DNA of 64,000 nucleotides from Lachnocurva sp029100405 (GCA_046263755.1 JBJYZC010000001.1:1-64000), one strand, 5' to 3'. Positions 6,846 to 16,023 are shown, numbered from the stretch's first letter. Numbers and translations: made by a program. The notes: generated by a model not told the origin, from the letters alone.

Positions 6846-7297
6846 TGGATACGCGGTTCTCATCAGCTATTCATACGCTTATTATGATTGCTGGAGCCAA
6901 GACGCCTATAACCTCAGATCAGATAGCGAAAAGCGTCGGCACAAACGCAAGCTATATCCGTAAGATCACCGGCTTGCTGAAGAAGAAGGGTATCATCGAA
7001 AGCCGTCAGGGAATCAGCGGATTTACACTGCTCGTTGAACCGGAGGAGCTTTCGCTGCTAAGGATATATCAGGCAATTGCAGAGACGGAGCAAGTTCATG
7101 TGTTTGACATACATCAGAATGCTAATGATGAATGTATTGTAGGCCGTCATATTCAACCGGTGCTTACGGATGTTTTTCGCGAAATAGAGGAAAAGGCCGA
7201 GCAAGAACTGAAAAACACCACGCTTGCGGACTGCCTGAAAAAAATGAAAGTAGAAATCGACAAGGAGTGTCAGGTAAACAGGATTCTCAGTAGATGA
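6845..7297 (+). CDS. Rrf2-family transcriptional regulator
   Basis: 150 residues. The N-terminal winged helix (IHTLIMIAGAKTPITSDQIAKSVGTNASYIRKITGLL) is characteristic of Rrf2 proteins. The three closely spaced cysteines that hold a cluster in IscR/NsrR are not present; the cysteines here are scattered, so it may sense its signal without a [2Fe-2S] cluster. It starts within the nitroreductase stop codon and most likely autoregulates the operon through the dyad at 5997-6007. Confidence 0.85.
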   Translation: MDTRFSSAIHTLIMIAGAKTPITSDQIAKSVGTNASYIRKITGLLKKKGIIESRQGISGFTLLVEPEELSLLRIYQAIAETEQVHVFDIHQNANDECIVGRHIQPVLTDVFREIEEKAEQELKNTTLADCLKKMKVEIDKECQVNRILSR

Positions 7298-7636
7298 TTT
7301 AAAGGACTCGTGGTATTATCAATAAATATAAACAGTACAAAAGTGCAATCAGGTGAATGCAATCGGGAGAGTAGAAGGGTAGTATGAGTATACCGGGCTG
7401 GCTTATTTTAAATACATATGTGGCGATTCTTTCTATCGTTCTTCTGGGAATGACATTGAGCAAGAAGTCGGGCACACGCATCCGGATACCTATCCGGGGG
7501 TGGATCCGTTTTTCCGTCACATCGATGATCTGATGTATCAGGAGAAAAAATCTCATCATGCGCTGCGGAATTCTTCTGGCGTGTCTTCCGCCGAATGATG
7601 GATCCGGAGTAGATAATCATTTGTATTGATTGGATT
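7298..7636. other. Gap between the Rrf2 gene and cstA with degraded coding traces
   Basis: Apart from the possible small frame at 7384-7533 I see no intact gene. Codon-like texture in two frames suggests decay of an older gene. Confidence 0.4.
7384..7533 (+). CDS. Possible 49-residue membrane peptide or gene remnant
   Basis: The frame from ATG 7384 encodes one hydrophobic segment (WLILNTYVAILSIVLLGM) followed by a basic tail. Ribosome binding is weak (AAGGGTAG). A second, overlapping frame stays open further downstream with a GHTHPDTYPGVDPFF segment, so this may be a frameshifted remnant of a larger gene. I do not recognise it. Confidence 0.25.
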   Translation: MSIPGWLILNTYVAILSIVLLGMTLSKKSGTRIRIPIRGWIRFSVTSMI

Positions 7637-7668
7637 AAAAAAAGTTCCGCCGTAGCGGAACTTTTTTA
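7637..7668. terminator. Bidirectional terminator downstream of cstA
   Basis: AAAAAAGTTCCGC and GCGGAACTTTTTT form a near-perfect hairpin with loop CGTA. A- and T-runs on both sides allow termination from either strand. Confidence 0.9.
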
Positions 7669-7694
7669 TTATGGACCAGTTCATTTGTGATCAG

Positions 7695-9419
7695 TTAGTT
7701 TGCAGCTTTCTTAGCTTGGAACTGAGCAATCATGGTCTTGATACTGTTTACAGCAAGGACAAGGGAAAGAACCACAAGGAAGGCTGCAATTACGGATCTG
7801 GCGACACACCAGCCGGCGCCTCCGACAGGATTTCCTGCAACGAGCGCTGCGTGATTCTTTAAAATGGTCTGGATCAGTGATGTAACTGTGACGCACATCA
7901 TGAATACCATGGGGATATAGAACATCTTGTTGTTCTTGCCGACTTTACCAAGCCATGTAGCTACTGCCAGGAGACCTACAGCAGCAAGGAGCTGGTTGGA
8001 TGCTCCGAAGAGAGGCCAGATGTTCAGATATCCTGTCATACCGAGACCGACGCCGAGCACAACGGTTATAACTGTTCCAAGCACAGGGTTCGTAAGAATC
8101 TTCTTATATCCTGTTACATCATTTACGGTCTCACCGTCTGTCAGCCAGAATTCCTGGAATGTGTATCTGGCAAGTCTGGTGGAAGTATCAAGAGATGTCA
8201 GGCAGAATACTGAGATTGCGAGGATGAGAAGGCTCTGGCATACTGCCTGAGTACCCTTCAGTCCGGGGATGGTGCTTATCATGGCGGCTATGGACATGGA
8301 GAAAACCTGCATGGGGTTTGTAACCTGGCCGGATGAATATTTGCTCCAGTAATAACCGACTGCGCAGATGGTGCAGAGCCCGAGCACGCACTCGATCAGC
8401 ATGGAACCATAGGCGACGGGCAGAGCATGTTTTTCGTTATCCAGCTGCTTTGATGTCGTGCCTGAAGAGACGAGTGAATGGAAACCTGAAATTGCTCCGC
8501 AAGCGATCGTAACAAAGAGTGCCGGGAAGAGATAGCCCTGAGTCTTATTGTAGAAACCGGTGAAAGCAGGCATCATGGACATATCCTTGTGGGATGCGAA
8601 GATTCCGATTACCGCTACAGCCATCATGAAATAAAGTAAAAACGAGCTCAGATAATCTCTTGGCTGAAGAAGAATCCAGACCGGCACGACGGAAGCCACG
8701 GCAATGTAGACTCCGATAACGATCATCCATACCTTCTCGTTGAAATAGAAGGGGTGGAAATTTAGACCGATAACGATGACTGCGACAATTCCGATGATTC
8801 CAACGATTGTTGATACCAGAAGAGGTGCATTTCTTCTATAGATCATGAAGCCGAAGATGATGGCCATCACGATAAACAGTAATGAGATCATGGCTGTGGA
8901 AGCGTTTGTTGCGCTGGCAGCCTTGTCAAGTACACCGGACTTTGTATAGGTAGCAGTGAATGTGCCGGCAACCATGGAAGAAAAGGCTGCGACCACGAGG
9001 AGAAGTGTGAGATAAGTAAAGATACAGAAGAGCTTCTTCATCTTGTATCCCATTGTATCTGCGATAATCTCACCGATGGACTGACCTTTATGCCTCAGTG
9101 ATGCAAAGAGGGCTCCGAAATCGTGGACACCACCGAAAAAAATACCTCCGACAAGGATCCAGAGCATAACCGGCACCCATCCGAAGACTGCAGCCTGAAC
9201 AGGACCTGTGATAGGACCTGCTCCTGCGATGGATGAGAAATGATGTCCGAGAAGCACAGGTGTCTTCGCCGGGACATAGTCTACATCGTCCTCAAATTCA
9301 TGAGCCGGCGTGGGACGGCTGGGATCGATACCCCAGGTCTTTGCCAGCCATCTGCCATAGAACAGGTATCCCATAACAAGGACCGCTATTCCGATCAACA
9401 ATAGTAATGCAGCGTTCAT
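7695..9419 (-). CDS. cstA: CstA-family carbon starvation transporter
   Basis: 574 residues, strongly hydrophobic with more than a dozen predicted membrane segments. It contains the CstA signatures GRWLAKTWGIDPSRPTPAHE, HHFSSIAGAGPITGPVQAA and SGFHSLVSSGTTSKQL. CstA/BtsT proteins import pyruvate or peptides, often when carbon is limiting. It is shorter than the ~700-residue E. coli protein, as is common in Firmicutes. The ATG at 9419 follows AGGAGG. An uncharacterised gene lies 147 bp upstream on the same strand and could share the promoter at 10167-10195. No LytS/LytT sensor pair is present nearby. Confidence 0.93.
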   Translation of the reverse strand: MNAALLLLIGIAVLVMGYLFYGRWLAKTWGIDPSRPTPAHEFEDDVDYVPAKTPVLLGHHFSSIAGAGPITGPVQAAVFGWVPVMLWILVGGIFFGGVHDFGALFASLRHKGQSIGEIIADTMGYKMKKLFCIFTYLTLLLVVAAFSSMVAGTFTATYTKSGVLDKAASATNASTAMISLLFIVMAIIFGFMIYRRNAPLLVSTIVGIIGIVAVIVIGLNFHPFYFNEKVWMIVIGVYIAVASVVPVWILLQPRDYLSSFLLYFMMAVAVIGIFASHKDMSMMPAFTGFYNKTQGYLFPALFVTIACGAISGFHSLVSSGTTSKQLDNEKHALPVAYGSMLIECVLGLCTICAVGYYWSKYSSGQVTNPMQVFSMSIAAMISTIPGLKGTQAVCQSLLILAISVFCLTSLDTSTRLARYTFQEFWLTDGETVNDVTGYKKILTNPVLGTVITVVLGVGLGMTGYLNIWPLFGASNQLLAAVGLLAVATWLGKVGKNNKMFYIPMVFMMCVTVTSLIQTILKNHAALVAGNPVGGAGWCVARSVIAAFLVVLSLVLAVNSIKTMIAQFQAKKAAN

Positions 9420-9460
9420 TTGTTAATCCTCCTTAGTACAACAATGTATGATTCAAAAAC

Positions 9461-9480
9461 GCACACTACAGTAGATGTGT
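9461..9480. promoter_or_regulatory. Dyad CACAC...GTGTG upstream of cstA
   Basis: CACAC and GTGTG bracket an inner CTACAGTAG in the 147-bp leader of cstA. It could be an operator or a small hairpin; nothing further supports it. Confidence 0.3.
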
Positions 9481-9566
9481 GGATTTTTGCCATATTACAT
9501 ATTACGGATTTGAAATTCATTTCATTGGTAAACCCAGGAACTTTTTCGCATCCGCTAAGCTCCATA

Positions 9567-10106
9567 TTAAACAGCATTCTTTAAAATCTTTTTTAAAAAT
9601 CCGCGGTTCTCATGACCGGACATATTGGAATAAGCCTTTCCGGTAGATAAAACAGCCAATCCGGTACGGAAATCCATCCAGCCATCCAGAGCAAATCTGA
9701 AACTTTTATGAATCCGGCAGCGCCGGATTCGGGAGATTGCCCCACTGTCAGCATGATCAGCAATAATAATCATACTGAGGATGGAGCATTTGTGTCCGGG
9801 ACCCGGATTGATTCTCTTCATCCCGTTCGAAAGGACATATGTCTCAAACTTTTGATAATCATCCGAAGTTAAGGCCTTTACCCTGAAGAGGTAGGCGTAT
9901 TCATGGCTGCCGGCCTCCCAGAGCACATTTCTCTTTAGAAGAACGTAAGAAGATTCTTTGATATGGAGATCCATTCTGGCGACCAGAGCATCTGGCGCCG
10001 GATTGTCCGAGGCAGATCCGGTGGAACCAAATTCCTCGTTGCGATCGATATCGTAATAACCGGAATAAGATTCAATTATTTTTTCGCAAATCCTATCATT
10101 CATCAT
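9567..10106 (-). CDS. Conserved clostridial protein of unknown function
   Basis: 179 residues, soluble, with no signal peptide or membrane segment. The pattern IIESYSGYYDID near the start, YAYLFRVKALTSDDYQKFETYV in the middle and HKSFRFALDGWMDFRTGLAVL near the end resembles an uncharacterised clostridial family with a terminal KxFxFxxxGW segment, as I recall it. No catalytic motif stands out. It lies directly upstream of cstA on the same strand and may be co-transcribed with it. The ribosome binding site is weak (AAGAAG). Function unknown. Confidence 0.65.
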   Translation of the reverse strand: MMNDRICEKIIESYSGYYDIDRNEEFGSTGSASDNPAPDALVARMDLHIKESSYVLLKRNVLWEAGSHEYAYLFRVKALTSDDYQKFETYVLSNGMKRINPGPGHKCSILSMIIIADHADSGAISRIRRCRIHKSFRFALDGWMDFRTGLAVLSTGKAYSNMSGHENRGFLKKILKNAV

Positions 10107-10166
10107 ATTTTCTTCTTTGCTTTATGCATTTGAAAAACTGAATACCTTATCGATTGAATTGGATTC

Positions 10167-10195
10167 ATTATAATGATGAATTCCATTCAAGTCAA
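10167..10195 (-). promoter_or_regulatory. Promoter of the unknown gene-cstA transcript
   Basis: On the minus strand, TTGACT (10195-10190) is 17 bases from a perfect TATAAT (10172-10167). Confidence 0.75.
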
Positions 10196-10422
10196 TATAA
10201 AGGTTAAAATGTATTGAAAGAAGGTCAATCGGTCAAATTCGAAACTATATATATGGTATTTGATGATAAAGAACTTAATATGTAACCACTTTCATTTAAC
10301 CTTAAGCACAAGTGGTCCACTTGTAATATTGCACAAAATCATATATACAAATCCGTACAAAATATAAAATTTACAGTCTTATCTTTTATTTTCCTTTATG
10401 AAATGCTAGACTACATTTTGTT

Positions 10423-10474
10423 AACAAGCCTGATCGGCTGATCAGGAAGGATGCAAAAGCTTGTTGCCTTTTTT
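10423..10474 (+). promoter_or_regulatory. Terminator-like nested hairpin in the pectate lyase leader
   Basis: AACAAGC (10423-10429) pairs with GCTTGTT (10459-10465), enclosing the hairpin CCTGATC-GGCT-GATCAGG (10429-10446), and is followed by GCCTTTTTT. It could terminate or attenuate transcription coming from the upstream promoter. Confidence 0.55.
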
Positions 10475-10504
10475 AAGATGGGGAAGTATTTTTTTGACCA
10501 AAAA

Positions 10505-10519
10505 TGTAAGCGGTTACAT
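10505..10519 (+). promoter_or_regulatory. cre-type catabolite repression site
   Basis: ATGTAAGCGGTTACA fits the CcpA cre consensus WTGNAANCGNWNNCW at every position and is palindromic. It lies 114 bp before the lyase start, between TTGACC (10494) and GGTCAA (10536). This is consistent with sugar repression of a polysaccharide-degrading enzyme; another LacI-family protein could also use it. Confidence 0.7.
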
Positions 10520-10632
10520 TTAAACCATGTATTTTCGGTCAATCTGGGTAAGGGGATACACTCCCGGACTTGGGACAAGACGAGGAAGCTTTCGCATATG
10601 CCGTTTCATTTAGAAAAGGGGGAAGAAAGAGA

Positions 10633-13600
10633 ATGAATCAAAGTTGGTTCCGAAGGTATCCGTCGCTAAAGAAGGCTTCGGCAGTACTGCTGGCAGCCAT
10701 GCTTACAGCAGGAACTGTGCCGGCGGTTATGCCGCCTGGGATGAAGATGTTCTCTGCGAGCACGGTTAAGGCAGAGGACAATGCCTACAAGAAGACCGCA
10801 GTGGATCTGTCACAGGGCCTGAAACAGGGAGTGACATACGGGGATGATGAGATCGCATCGATTAGCGTCCTGGAAGATATGTCTGTAAAACAGGGCAAAC
10901 AGCCTATCGACGGCGTATCTTATGACAACTATATACAGGGTAAAAATAACGCCAAGCCAAATAACGGTGCAATTCCAACAAGTGGCTCTGCTTTTAAAAT
11001 CAAGGCGAATGCGGACAGTACGATTTATTTTGCCATAGGAACGGCAGCGAATAAAAAATGGCATTTTGTCGAGGAAGATACGAAAAAAGACTTTAATTCG
11101 GATGGAAGCCTTCTGACAGAAGACCACTATTCTTTCCGGCTGACAGCCCAAAAGACCTATTATTTCTATCTCGATGGAAGTAAGCCAAAAGTTTACGGGA
11201 TCAGCCTGACGAAGGGTAGTCCCTCCATTGACTGGACCAAAGTGGCTGCCCCGAAATTGGAAAGCCCAACCGTAAATGGAGACAAAGTAACGATAAACTA
11301 TACCGCTTCGATCGGAGATCAGGGGGCAGAGAAGCTGGATGTCAATGTTTCTCTGGATGGAAAGATCATTGATACGCTTACAACGAAGGCAAATGGAGAG
11401 TCCGGATCCATAAGCTATCAGCCATTAAAATCAGGCGACTATACTTTCGAGCCGGTTCTGAAAAGAGAAAAAATGGAAGATAAGCGGGGAGAGAGTGTCA
11501 CCTTGAAGGGTTTTGTTCTCCCTCTTTCCAAGCCTTCCATTACAGCAGTTACGGACAAGGGCGGCGGCAAGGTTGAAGTGACTTTTGACAGCGTAAAAGA
11601 AGCTGAGAAATACCTTGTTTCTTATTCCCAGGATGGAAAGACTTATACAGAGGGACAGAGTTCCAAGGGAAACTCTGTCGTATTGACTGTGCCGCAAACT
11701 GGCAAGGACTATTATTTCCAGGTAACTGCGGAAAGAGGAAATGATAAATCGGAATCGGATCCGGTGAAGCATCAGGTCAACGATCAGTGGAAGGCTACCT
11801 GGTTATACTCCGCATTTGGACAGGGAGTCTCCGGCTCATCCAAGGATTGTGGTTATCAGAAGATTAGCGATGATTCTGCTCGTGTCTACGACATCAATGG
11901 AAAGGGCAAACTGGTTCCTGCCTCGACGGATGGTCTTTCTTTCTACTATACCAAAGTACCGTCAGACCAGAACTTTACGCTGTCTGCAGATGTGAACGTT
12001 AACACCTGGAAGTACTCCAACGGTCAGGAAGGTTTTGGCCTCATGGTTTCGGATGATATCGGGGAAAATGGCGATGCCTCGGTTTTCTGGAACAATTCCT
12101 ACATGGCCAGCGTTACCAAGGTCCTTTACAACTATGATAAGGACAAGAAAAGTGCGACAGATGATACCTCATTTCCTCAATACACCATGAAGCTTGGCGT
12201 AGGATCCCAGGAGAAGTTCGGTGTCACGAAGGAAAATCTGGCAGCCTTGAACAATAACGATACGACGGTCGTGAACAGAGATTTTACCAGTAAGATGTCA
12301 ACGCTTGAGACTGCGGCCGGACAGAGCGGTAAGCCTGCAGGAACCTATAATATCGTCGGAAAGCGTGATACCTCCTCTGCCGGAGCCGGACCGGATCTGG
12401 CACAGTACACAAGTTTCAAACTGCAGATCCAGAAGAATAACACGGGTTACTTTGTCTCCTATACAGACCCGTCCGGGAAGACCAGGACCCAGAAGTATTA
12501 TGATACCAAGGCTCTGGAAAAGCTGGATCCCGACTATGTCTACGCCGGTATTTTCGCTTCCAGAAATTGCGATGTAACGGCGAAGAATATTTCTCTTACA
12601 ACACGTGATCCGAAAGAGGATGCTCCGGCTGAGAAAATCGAGATGAAGAAGATCACCCCTTCTTTCAAGATTGTTTTCCCTGCTTCGGCGAATGGTTCGG
12701 ATTATATCCTTCGCCTGATCAGTAATTATGACGGTAAGGTGACGGTGAAGAATTCTTCTGGTGAGGCAGTAGCTTTTGGAGAGGTTCATGCCGGCGAGGT
12801 TTCTCGTTTTCCTGTCAAAGTGGAAGCGGGCATGAATACATTCACGGCGGTAAGTCAGCCGAACGAAGGCTATCAGCCGGACAAATTCTCGGTCCTTTCG
12901 AATTACAAGGAGAACAAGGCGAAGATTTCCGTTTCATATTTCAAATACGACGGAGATCTGATCTATGTCGGTCCTGACGGAAAGGGAAGGGGTACGAAGA
13001 AGAGTCCGGCAAGCATCTATGATGCTGTGAAATATGCAGCACCCGGTCAAACGATCGTTCTGCTTCCGGGCCATTATGATTTAAAGAGCGGCCTTATGAT
13101 CCCTCTCGGAACGAACGGCACGAAGGATCAGCCGATCAAAATGATCGCAGATCCTTCTAAAGAATCCAGACCGGTCTTGGATTTTTCTCAGGCAAAGGAT
13201 ATGATTGGCCTGGAGATCGCGGGTGATTACTGGTATCTGTCCGGCTTTGATGTCACAAATGCCCCGAACGGAAAGGATGGAATCCATGTCAGCGGATCCT
13301 TTAATACCTTAGACCGGATTCATGCATATCATAATGGAAATACCGGTATCCAGATTTCCAGAATCGGCGACCAGCAGGCAAAAGAAGAGTGGCCGGCCCA
13401 TAATCTGATCCTGAATTGCACATCTTATGCAAATGCGGATGCAGGATATGAGGATGCCGATGGTTTTGCAGCAAAGCTTACCATTGGAGAGGGAAATATT
13501 TTTGACGGCTGTATTGCTTATAACAATGCAGATGACGGATGGGATCTCTTTGCAAAGCCGGAGACCGGTTCCATCGGTTCTGTTACGATCCAAAACTGCC

Positions 13601-14856
13601 TTGCATATGGAAATGGTTATGGCCTAGACGGCACAGACGAAGGAAACGGCAACGGCTTCAAGATGGGTGGATCCAGCTTGAGCGGTCACCACAGATTGAT
13701 CAACTCTGTTGCTTTTAATAACAAGGCCAAGGGAATCGATTCGAACAGCTGCCCGGATATAGAGATCGAGAACAGCATCTCTTATAATAACGGCGGCTCA
13801 AATGTTGCACTCTATACAACGGATGCGAAAAACACGGACTTCTCTGCCAGGGGAATTATTTCTTATCGCAAGGGAACAGACATTGCAGAGACCATCAAGC
13901 CCAAGGGAAGTCAGGATATTAAGAAGATCTATCAGGCATCCAACTTCTTCTGGAAGGATGCAAAAGCCGCTCACGATGCTTCGAAAGAGGTAAGTGACGC
14001 ATGGTTCAAGTCGGATGCGACCGGCTTTGATTTGACAAAGCATACGTTTTCTAAGACTCCTGTCAGCCGGAATGCAGATGGGACGATCCGTATGAACGGT
14101 CTTCTGGAACTTACCGATCTTGCAATCAAGACCATCGGTAAGGAGAACGCTTGCCTGGTTGGAGGCCTGCCATCCAAGGATCTGACTCTGGCGGGAGTTG
14201 AAACGAAGGGACTTAAGACCGACTTCACCAAGCCCGCTCCGGAGGATCATGCAGCTAAGACAAAAGTGGAAATGTTGACCATTCCGATGGTAAACGAATC
14301 GAATGAAAAATTGTCCGGCCTCAAAGGGATACAGGTATCTTCGGATACGATAGTGAAAAATCAAAAGGGCGAAGAAGTAGCTCTTTCGGATGTTAAAGTC
14401 ATGGCTGTCACTTCCGGCGATATCTATGAAAAAGCTTCAGAACGCATAATGAAGGCTCTGAAAGAGAAAGGAATCAAGGTTCCTTCGAATGGTAGTCTCA
14501 GCGTGGTTGAAGTATATCTGACAGATCAAGACAAGGAAAAACTTTCCGTGAATGGACAAATCGAAGTCACATTGGATTTCCCGAAAGGGACATCCGAAAA
14601 GGGTTATACTTTTCTGGTTTATCATCTGAAAGACGATGGAAGCTTAGAAATGCTGAAACCGGAAGTGACGAAGGAAGGTCTTACCGTAAAGACGACATCC
14701 CTGTCGCCGTTTGCTATTTTAGCAAGCCCGGTAACCGGGAAAGGAACTAAGACTTCGCCCAAGACTGGAGAAGGAAAAGCTGCCGGCATGCCAATAGCAC
14801 TTGTTATTATTGGATTTGCCGCAATGATGATTTCCGAAAAAAAGAGAAGAGCATAA
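10633..14856 (+). CDS. Secreted, wall-anchored family-9-like pectate lyase
   Basis: 1407 residues from ATG 10633 (GGGGGAAG upstream). A signal peptide ends near residue 47 (VKA-ED). Fibronectin type III-like modules lie at about 200-290 and 300-385, then a large beta-rich region to about 660, then a right-handed parallel beta-helix at about 775-1075. The helix carries the PL9 active-site pattern: Asp943, Asp967/Asp968 and Asp971 (calcium site) and Lys1010 (NGFKMGG), with spacing like that of Pel9A. The C-terminus has SPKTG (about 1375-1379), a hydrophobic segment and EKKRRA, a sortase-type anchor. It should cleave pectate at the cell surface. The 3' end of the gene is tandemly duplicated downstream. 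Confidence 0.85.
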   Translation: MNQSWFRRYPSLKKASAVLLAAMLTAGTVPAVMPPGMKMFSASTVKAEDNAYKKTAVDLSQGLKQGVTYGDDEIASISVLEDMSVKQGKQPIDGVSYDNYIQGKNNAKPNNGAIPTSGSAFKIKANADSTIYFAIGTAANKKWHFVEEDTKKDFNSDGSLLTEDHYSFRLTAQKTYYFYLDGSKPKVYGISLTKGSPSIDWTKVAAPKLESPTVNGDKVTINYTASIGDQGAEKLDVNVSLDGKIIDTLTTKANGESGSISYQPLKSGDYTFEPVLKREKMEDKRGESVTLKGFVLPLSKPSITAVTDKGGGKVEVTFDSVKEAEKYLVSYSQDGKTYTEGQSSKGNSVVLTVPQTGKDYYFQVTAERGNDKSESDPVKHQVNDQWKATWLYSAFGQGVSGSSKDCGYQKISDDSARVYDINGKGKLVPASTDGLSFYYTKVPSDQNFTLSADVNVNTWKYSNGQEGFGLMVSDDIGENGDASVFWNNSYMASVTKVLYNYDKDKKSATDDTSFPQYTMKLGVGSQEKFGVTKENLAALNNNDTTVVNRDFTSKMSTLETAAGQSGKPAGTYNIVGKRDTSSAGAGPDLAQYTSFKLQIQKNNTGYFVSYTDPSGKTRTQKYYDTKALEKLDPDYVYAGIFASRNCDVTAKNISLTTRDPKEDAPAEKIEMKKITPSFKIVFPASANGSDYILRLISNYDGKVTVKNSSGEAVAFGEVHAGEVSRFPVKVEAGMNTFTAVSQPNEGYQPDKFSVLSNYKENKAKISVSYFKYDGDLIYVGPDGKGRGTKKSPASIYDAVKYAAPGQTIVLLPGHYDLKSGLMIPLGTNGTKDQPIKMIADPSKESRPVLDFSQAKDMIGLEIAGDYWYLSGFDVTNAPNGKDGIHVSGSFNTLDRIHAYHNGNTGIQISRIGDQQAKEEWPAHNLILNCTSYANADAGYEDADGFAAKLTIGEGNIFDGCIAYNNADDGWDLFAKPETGSIGSVTIQNCLAYGNGYGLDGTDEGNGNGFKMGGSSLSGHHRLINSVAFNNKAKGIDSNSCPDIEIENSISYNNGGSNVALYTTDAKNTDFSARGIISYRKGTDIAETIKPKGSQDIKKIYQASNFFWKDAKAAHDASKEVSDAWFKSDATGFDLTKHTFSKTPVSRNADGTIRMNGLLELTDLAIKTIGKENACLVGGLPSKDLTLAGVETKGLKTDFTKPAPEDHAAKTKVEMLTIPMVNESNEKLSGLKGIQVSSDTIVKNQKGEEVALSDVKVMAVTSGDIYEKASERIMKALKEKGIKVPSNGSLSVVEVYLTDQDKEKLSVNGQIEVTLDFPKGTSEKGYTFLVYHLKDDGSLEMLKPEVTKEGLTVKTTSLSPFAILASPVTGKGTKTSPKTGEGKAAGMPIALVIIGFAAMMISEKKRRA

Positions 14857-14907
14857 AATTTGCCGCAATGATGCTTTCCAATTCTAAAAAGAAGAGCAGA
14901 GCATAAA
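14812..14907 (+). repeat. Tandem duplication of the lyase gene 3' end
   Basis: The last ~46 bp of the gene, encoding FAAMMISEKKRRA and the stop, recur immediately downstream (14858-14907) with a few changes, reading FAAMMLSNSKKKSRA and a stop. The first bases of a third copy follow before the terminator. Confidence 0.8.
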
Positions 14908-14911
14908 ATTT

Positions 14912-14945
14912 GCCGGGGTCACGAAAGGACCCCGGCTTTTTATAT
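14912..14945 (+). terminator. Terminator after the pectate lyase gene
   Basis: GCCGGGGTC and GACCCCGGC form a 9-bp stem with a 7-nt loop, followed by TTTTTATA. Confidence 0.92.
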
Positions 14946-15007
14946 AGGAATGATTGTTTATGCCTTGTTCAGACTTTTGACACCTATTTATGCTTACTTT
15001 TGGTAAC

Positions 15008-15547
15008 TTAATAATTCTTTGCCTGCAATTCGAAGAAGCTCTGCGGATGCTTGCATACCGGGCATACTTCCGGAGCTTTTGTGCCGATTACGATATGACC
15101 GCAGTTCCGGCATTCCCAGATCTTAACTTCACTCTTTTCAAAGACTTCCTTTGTCTTGACATTATGAAGCAGGGCACGATAGCGTTCCTCATGTGTTTTC
15201 TCGATTTCAGCTACCAAACGGAATTTTGCAGCAAGCTCATGGAAACCTTCCGCATCTGCAGTTTCAGCAAATCCTTTATACATGTCGGTCCACTCATAAT
15301 TCTCGCCCTCTGCAGCGGCTTCCAGATTTTCTTCCGTATCGCCGATGCCTTCCAGTTCCTTGAACCATAACTTGGCATGCTCTTTTTCATTATCAGCTGT
15401 ATGGAGGAAGAGGGCAGCAATCTGCTCATAACCTTCTTTTTTCGCCTTGGAAGCAAAATAAGTATATTTGTTTCTTGCCTGAGATTCCCCTGCGAATGCA
15501 GCCTCCAGGTTCTTTTCGGTCTGTGTACCGGCGTATTTATTTGCCAT
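15008..15547 (-). CDS. rbr: Rubrerythrin
   Basis: 179 residues. An N-terminal ferritin-like di-iron domain (ExxxH-type ligands in FAGESQARNKY, NEKEHAKLW, and AEIEKTHEERY) is followed by a C-terminal rubredoxin domain with CRNC and CPVC knuckles. Rubrerythrin reduces hydrogen peroxide with electrons from rubredoxin or NADH systems in strict anaerobes. The ATG at 15547 follows GGAGGG. It lies 98 bp downstream of the superoxide reductase gene on the same strand, so superoxide reduction and peroxide removal are encoded together. Confidence 0.95.
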   Translation of the reverse strand: MANKYAGTQTEKNLEAAFAGESQARNKYTYFASKAKKEGYEQIAALFLHTADNEKEHAKLWFKELEGIGDTEENLEAAAEGENYEWTDMYKGFAETADAEGFHELAAKFRLVAEIEKTHEERYRALLHNVKTKEVFEKSEVKIWECRNCGHIVIGTKAPEVCPVCKHPQSFFELQAKNY

Positions 15548-15645
15548 GATTTTTCCCTCCTCAACATATATTGTCAATTGTCCTTGTCCGAAAACTTCGT
15601 ATTCCCGATCTCCGGAGCAGATAGATCAGCATAGCTGAAAACTGG

Positions 15646-16023
15646 TCAGATCTCTGCCTTCCAGAGACCATGGAGATTGCAGTAAGCGTATGCATTGATA
15701 GCCTTTTCGCCGGCTGCCAGTTCAAAATGTGCTTCCGGTGCATCACCGGGCTTCAGGTCCTTCTTCTGGAATCCGTTCTCTGTTTCCAGAACAATGAATT
15801 CGATGTAATGCTCAGAAAGCATAGGATGAGAAACAGATCCGACTTTAACTGTTACAGAACTGCCATCGACAGAAACAACCGGTACGTGTTTTTCCTGGGC
15901 TGCATCCGTGGTGTTCGGAACAAGTTCCGTCATCGGCTTGCCACAGCAGATCGGTGTACAGGCTGTCTTTTCTGTAAGGAATGTTACAAAATTGCCACAT
16001 GACTCACAACGATAAAATAACAT
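15646..16023 (-). CDS. dfx: Desulfoferrodoxin / superoxide reductase
   Basis: 125 residues. The N-terminal desulforedoxin site has Cys6, Cys9, Cys26 and Cys27. The catalytic Fe centre has His46, His66, His72, Cys115 and His118 (EKHVPVV, SHPMLSEHYIEF, YCNLHGLW). It reduces superoxide to peroxide without making oxygen. The ATG at 16023 follows AGGAGG; a longer frame to 16110 overlaps the promoter. It is the first gene of the operon with rubrerythrin. Confidence 0.95.
   Translation of the reverse strand: MLFYRCESCGNFVTFLTEKTACTPICCGKPMTELVPNTTDAAQEKHVPVVSVDGSSVTVKVGSVSHPMLSEHYIEFIVLETENGFQKKDLKPGDAPEAHFELAAGEKAINAYAYCNLHGLWKAEI

Larger units (their letters stand above)
10107..10632. other. Long regulatory gap before the pectate lyase gene
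   Basis: This 526-bp AT-rich stretch holds the minus-strand promoter at 10167-10195, a possible plus-strand promoter (TTGTAA 10321-10326, 17 bases, TATACA 10344-10349), a terminator-like branched hairpin at 10423-10474 and a cre-type site at 10505-10519. I see no gene in it. Confidence 0.6.

Noticed and set aside
10421..10474. c-di-GMP-I riboswitch in the pectate lyase leader
   Set aside because: The stretch GGATGCAAAAGC resembles part of the conserved core, but the second hairpin with its tetraloop receptor and the rest of the consensus are missing.
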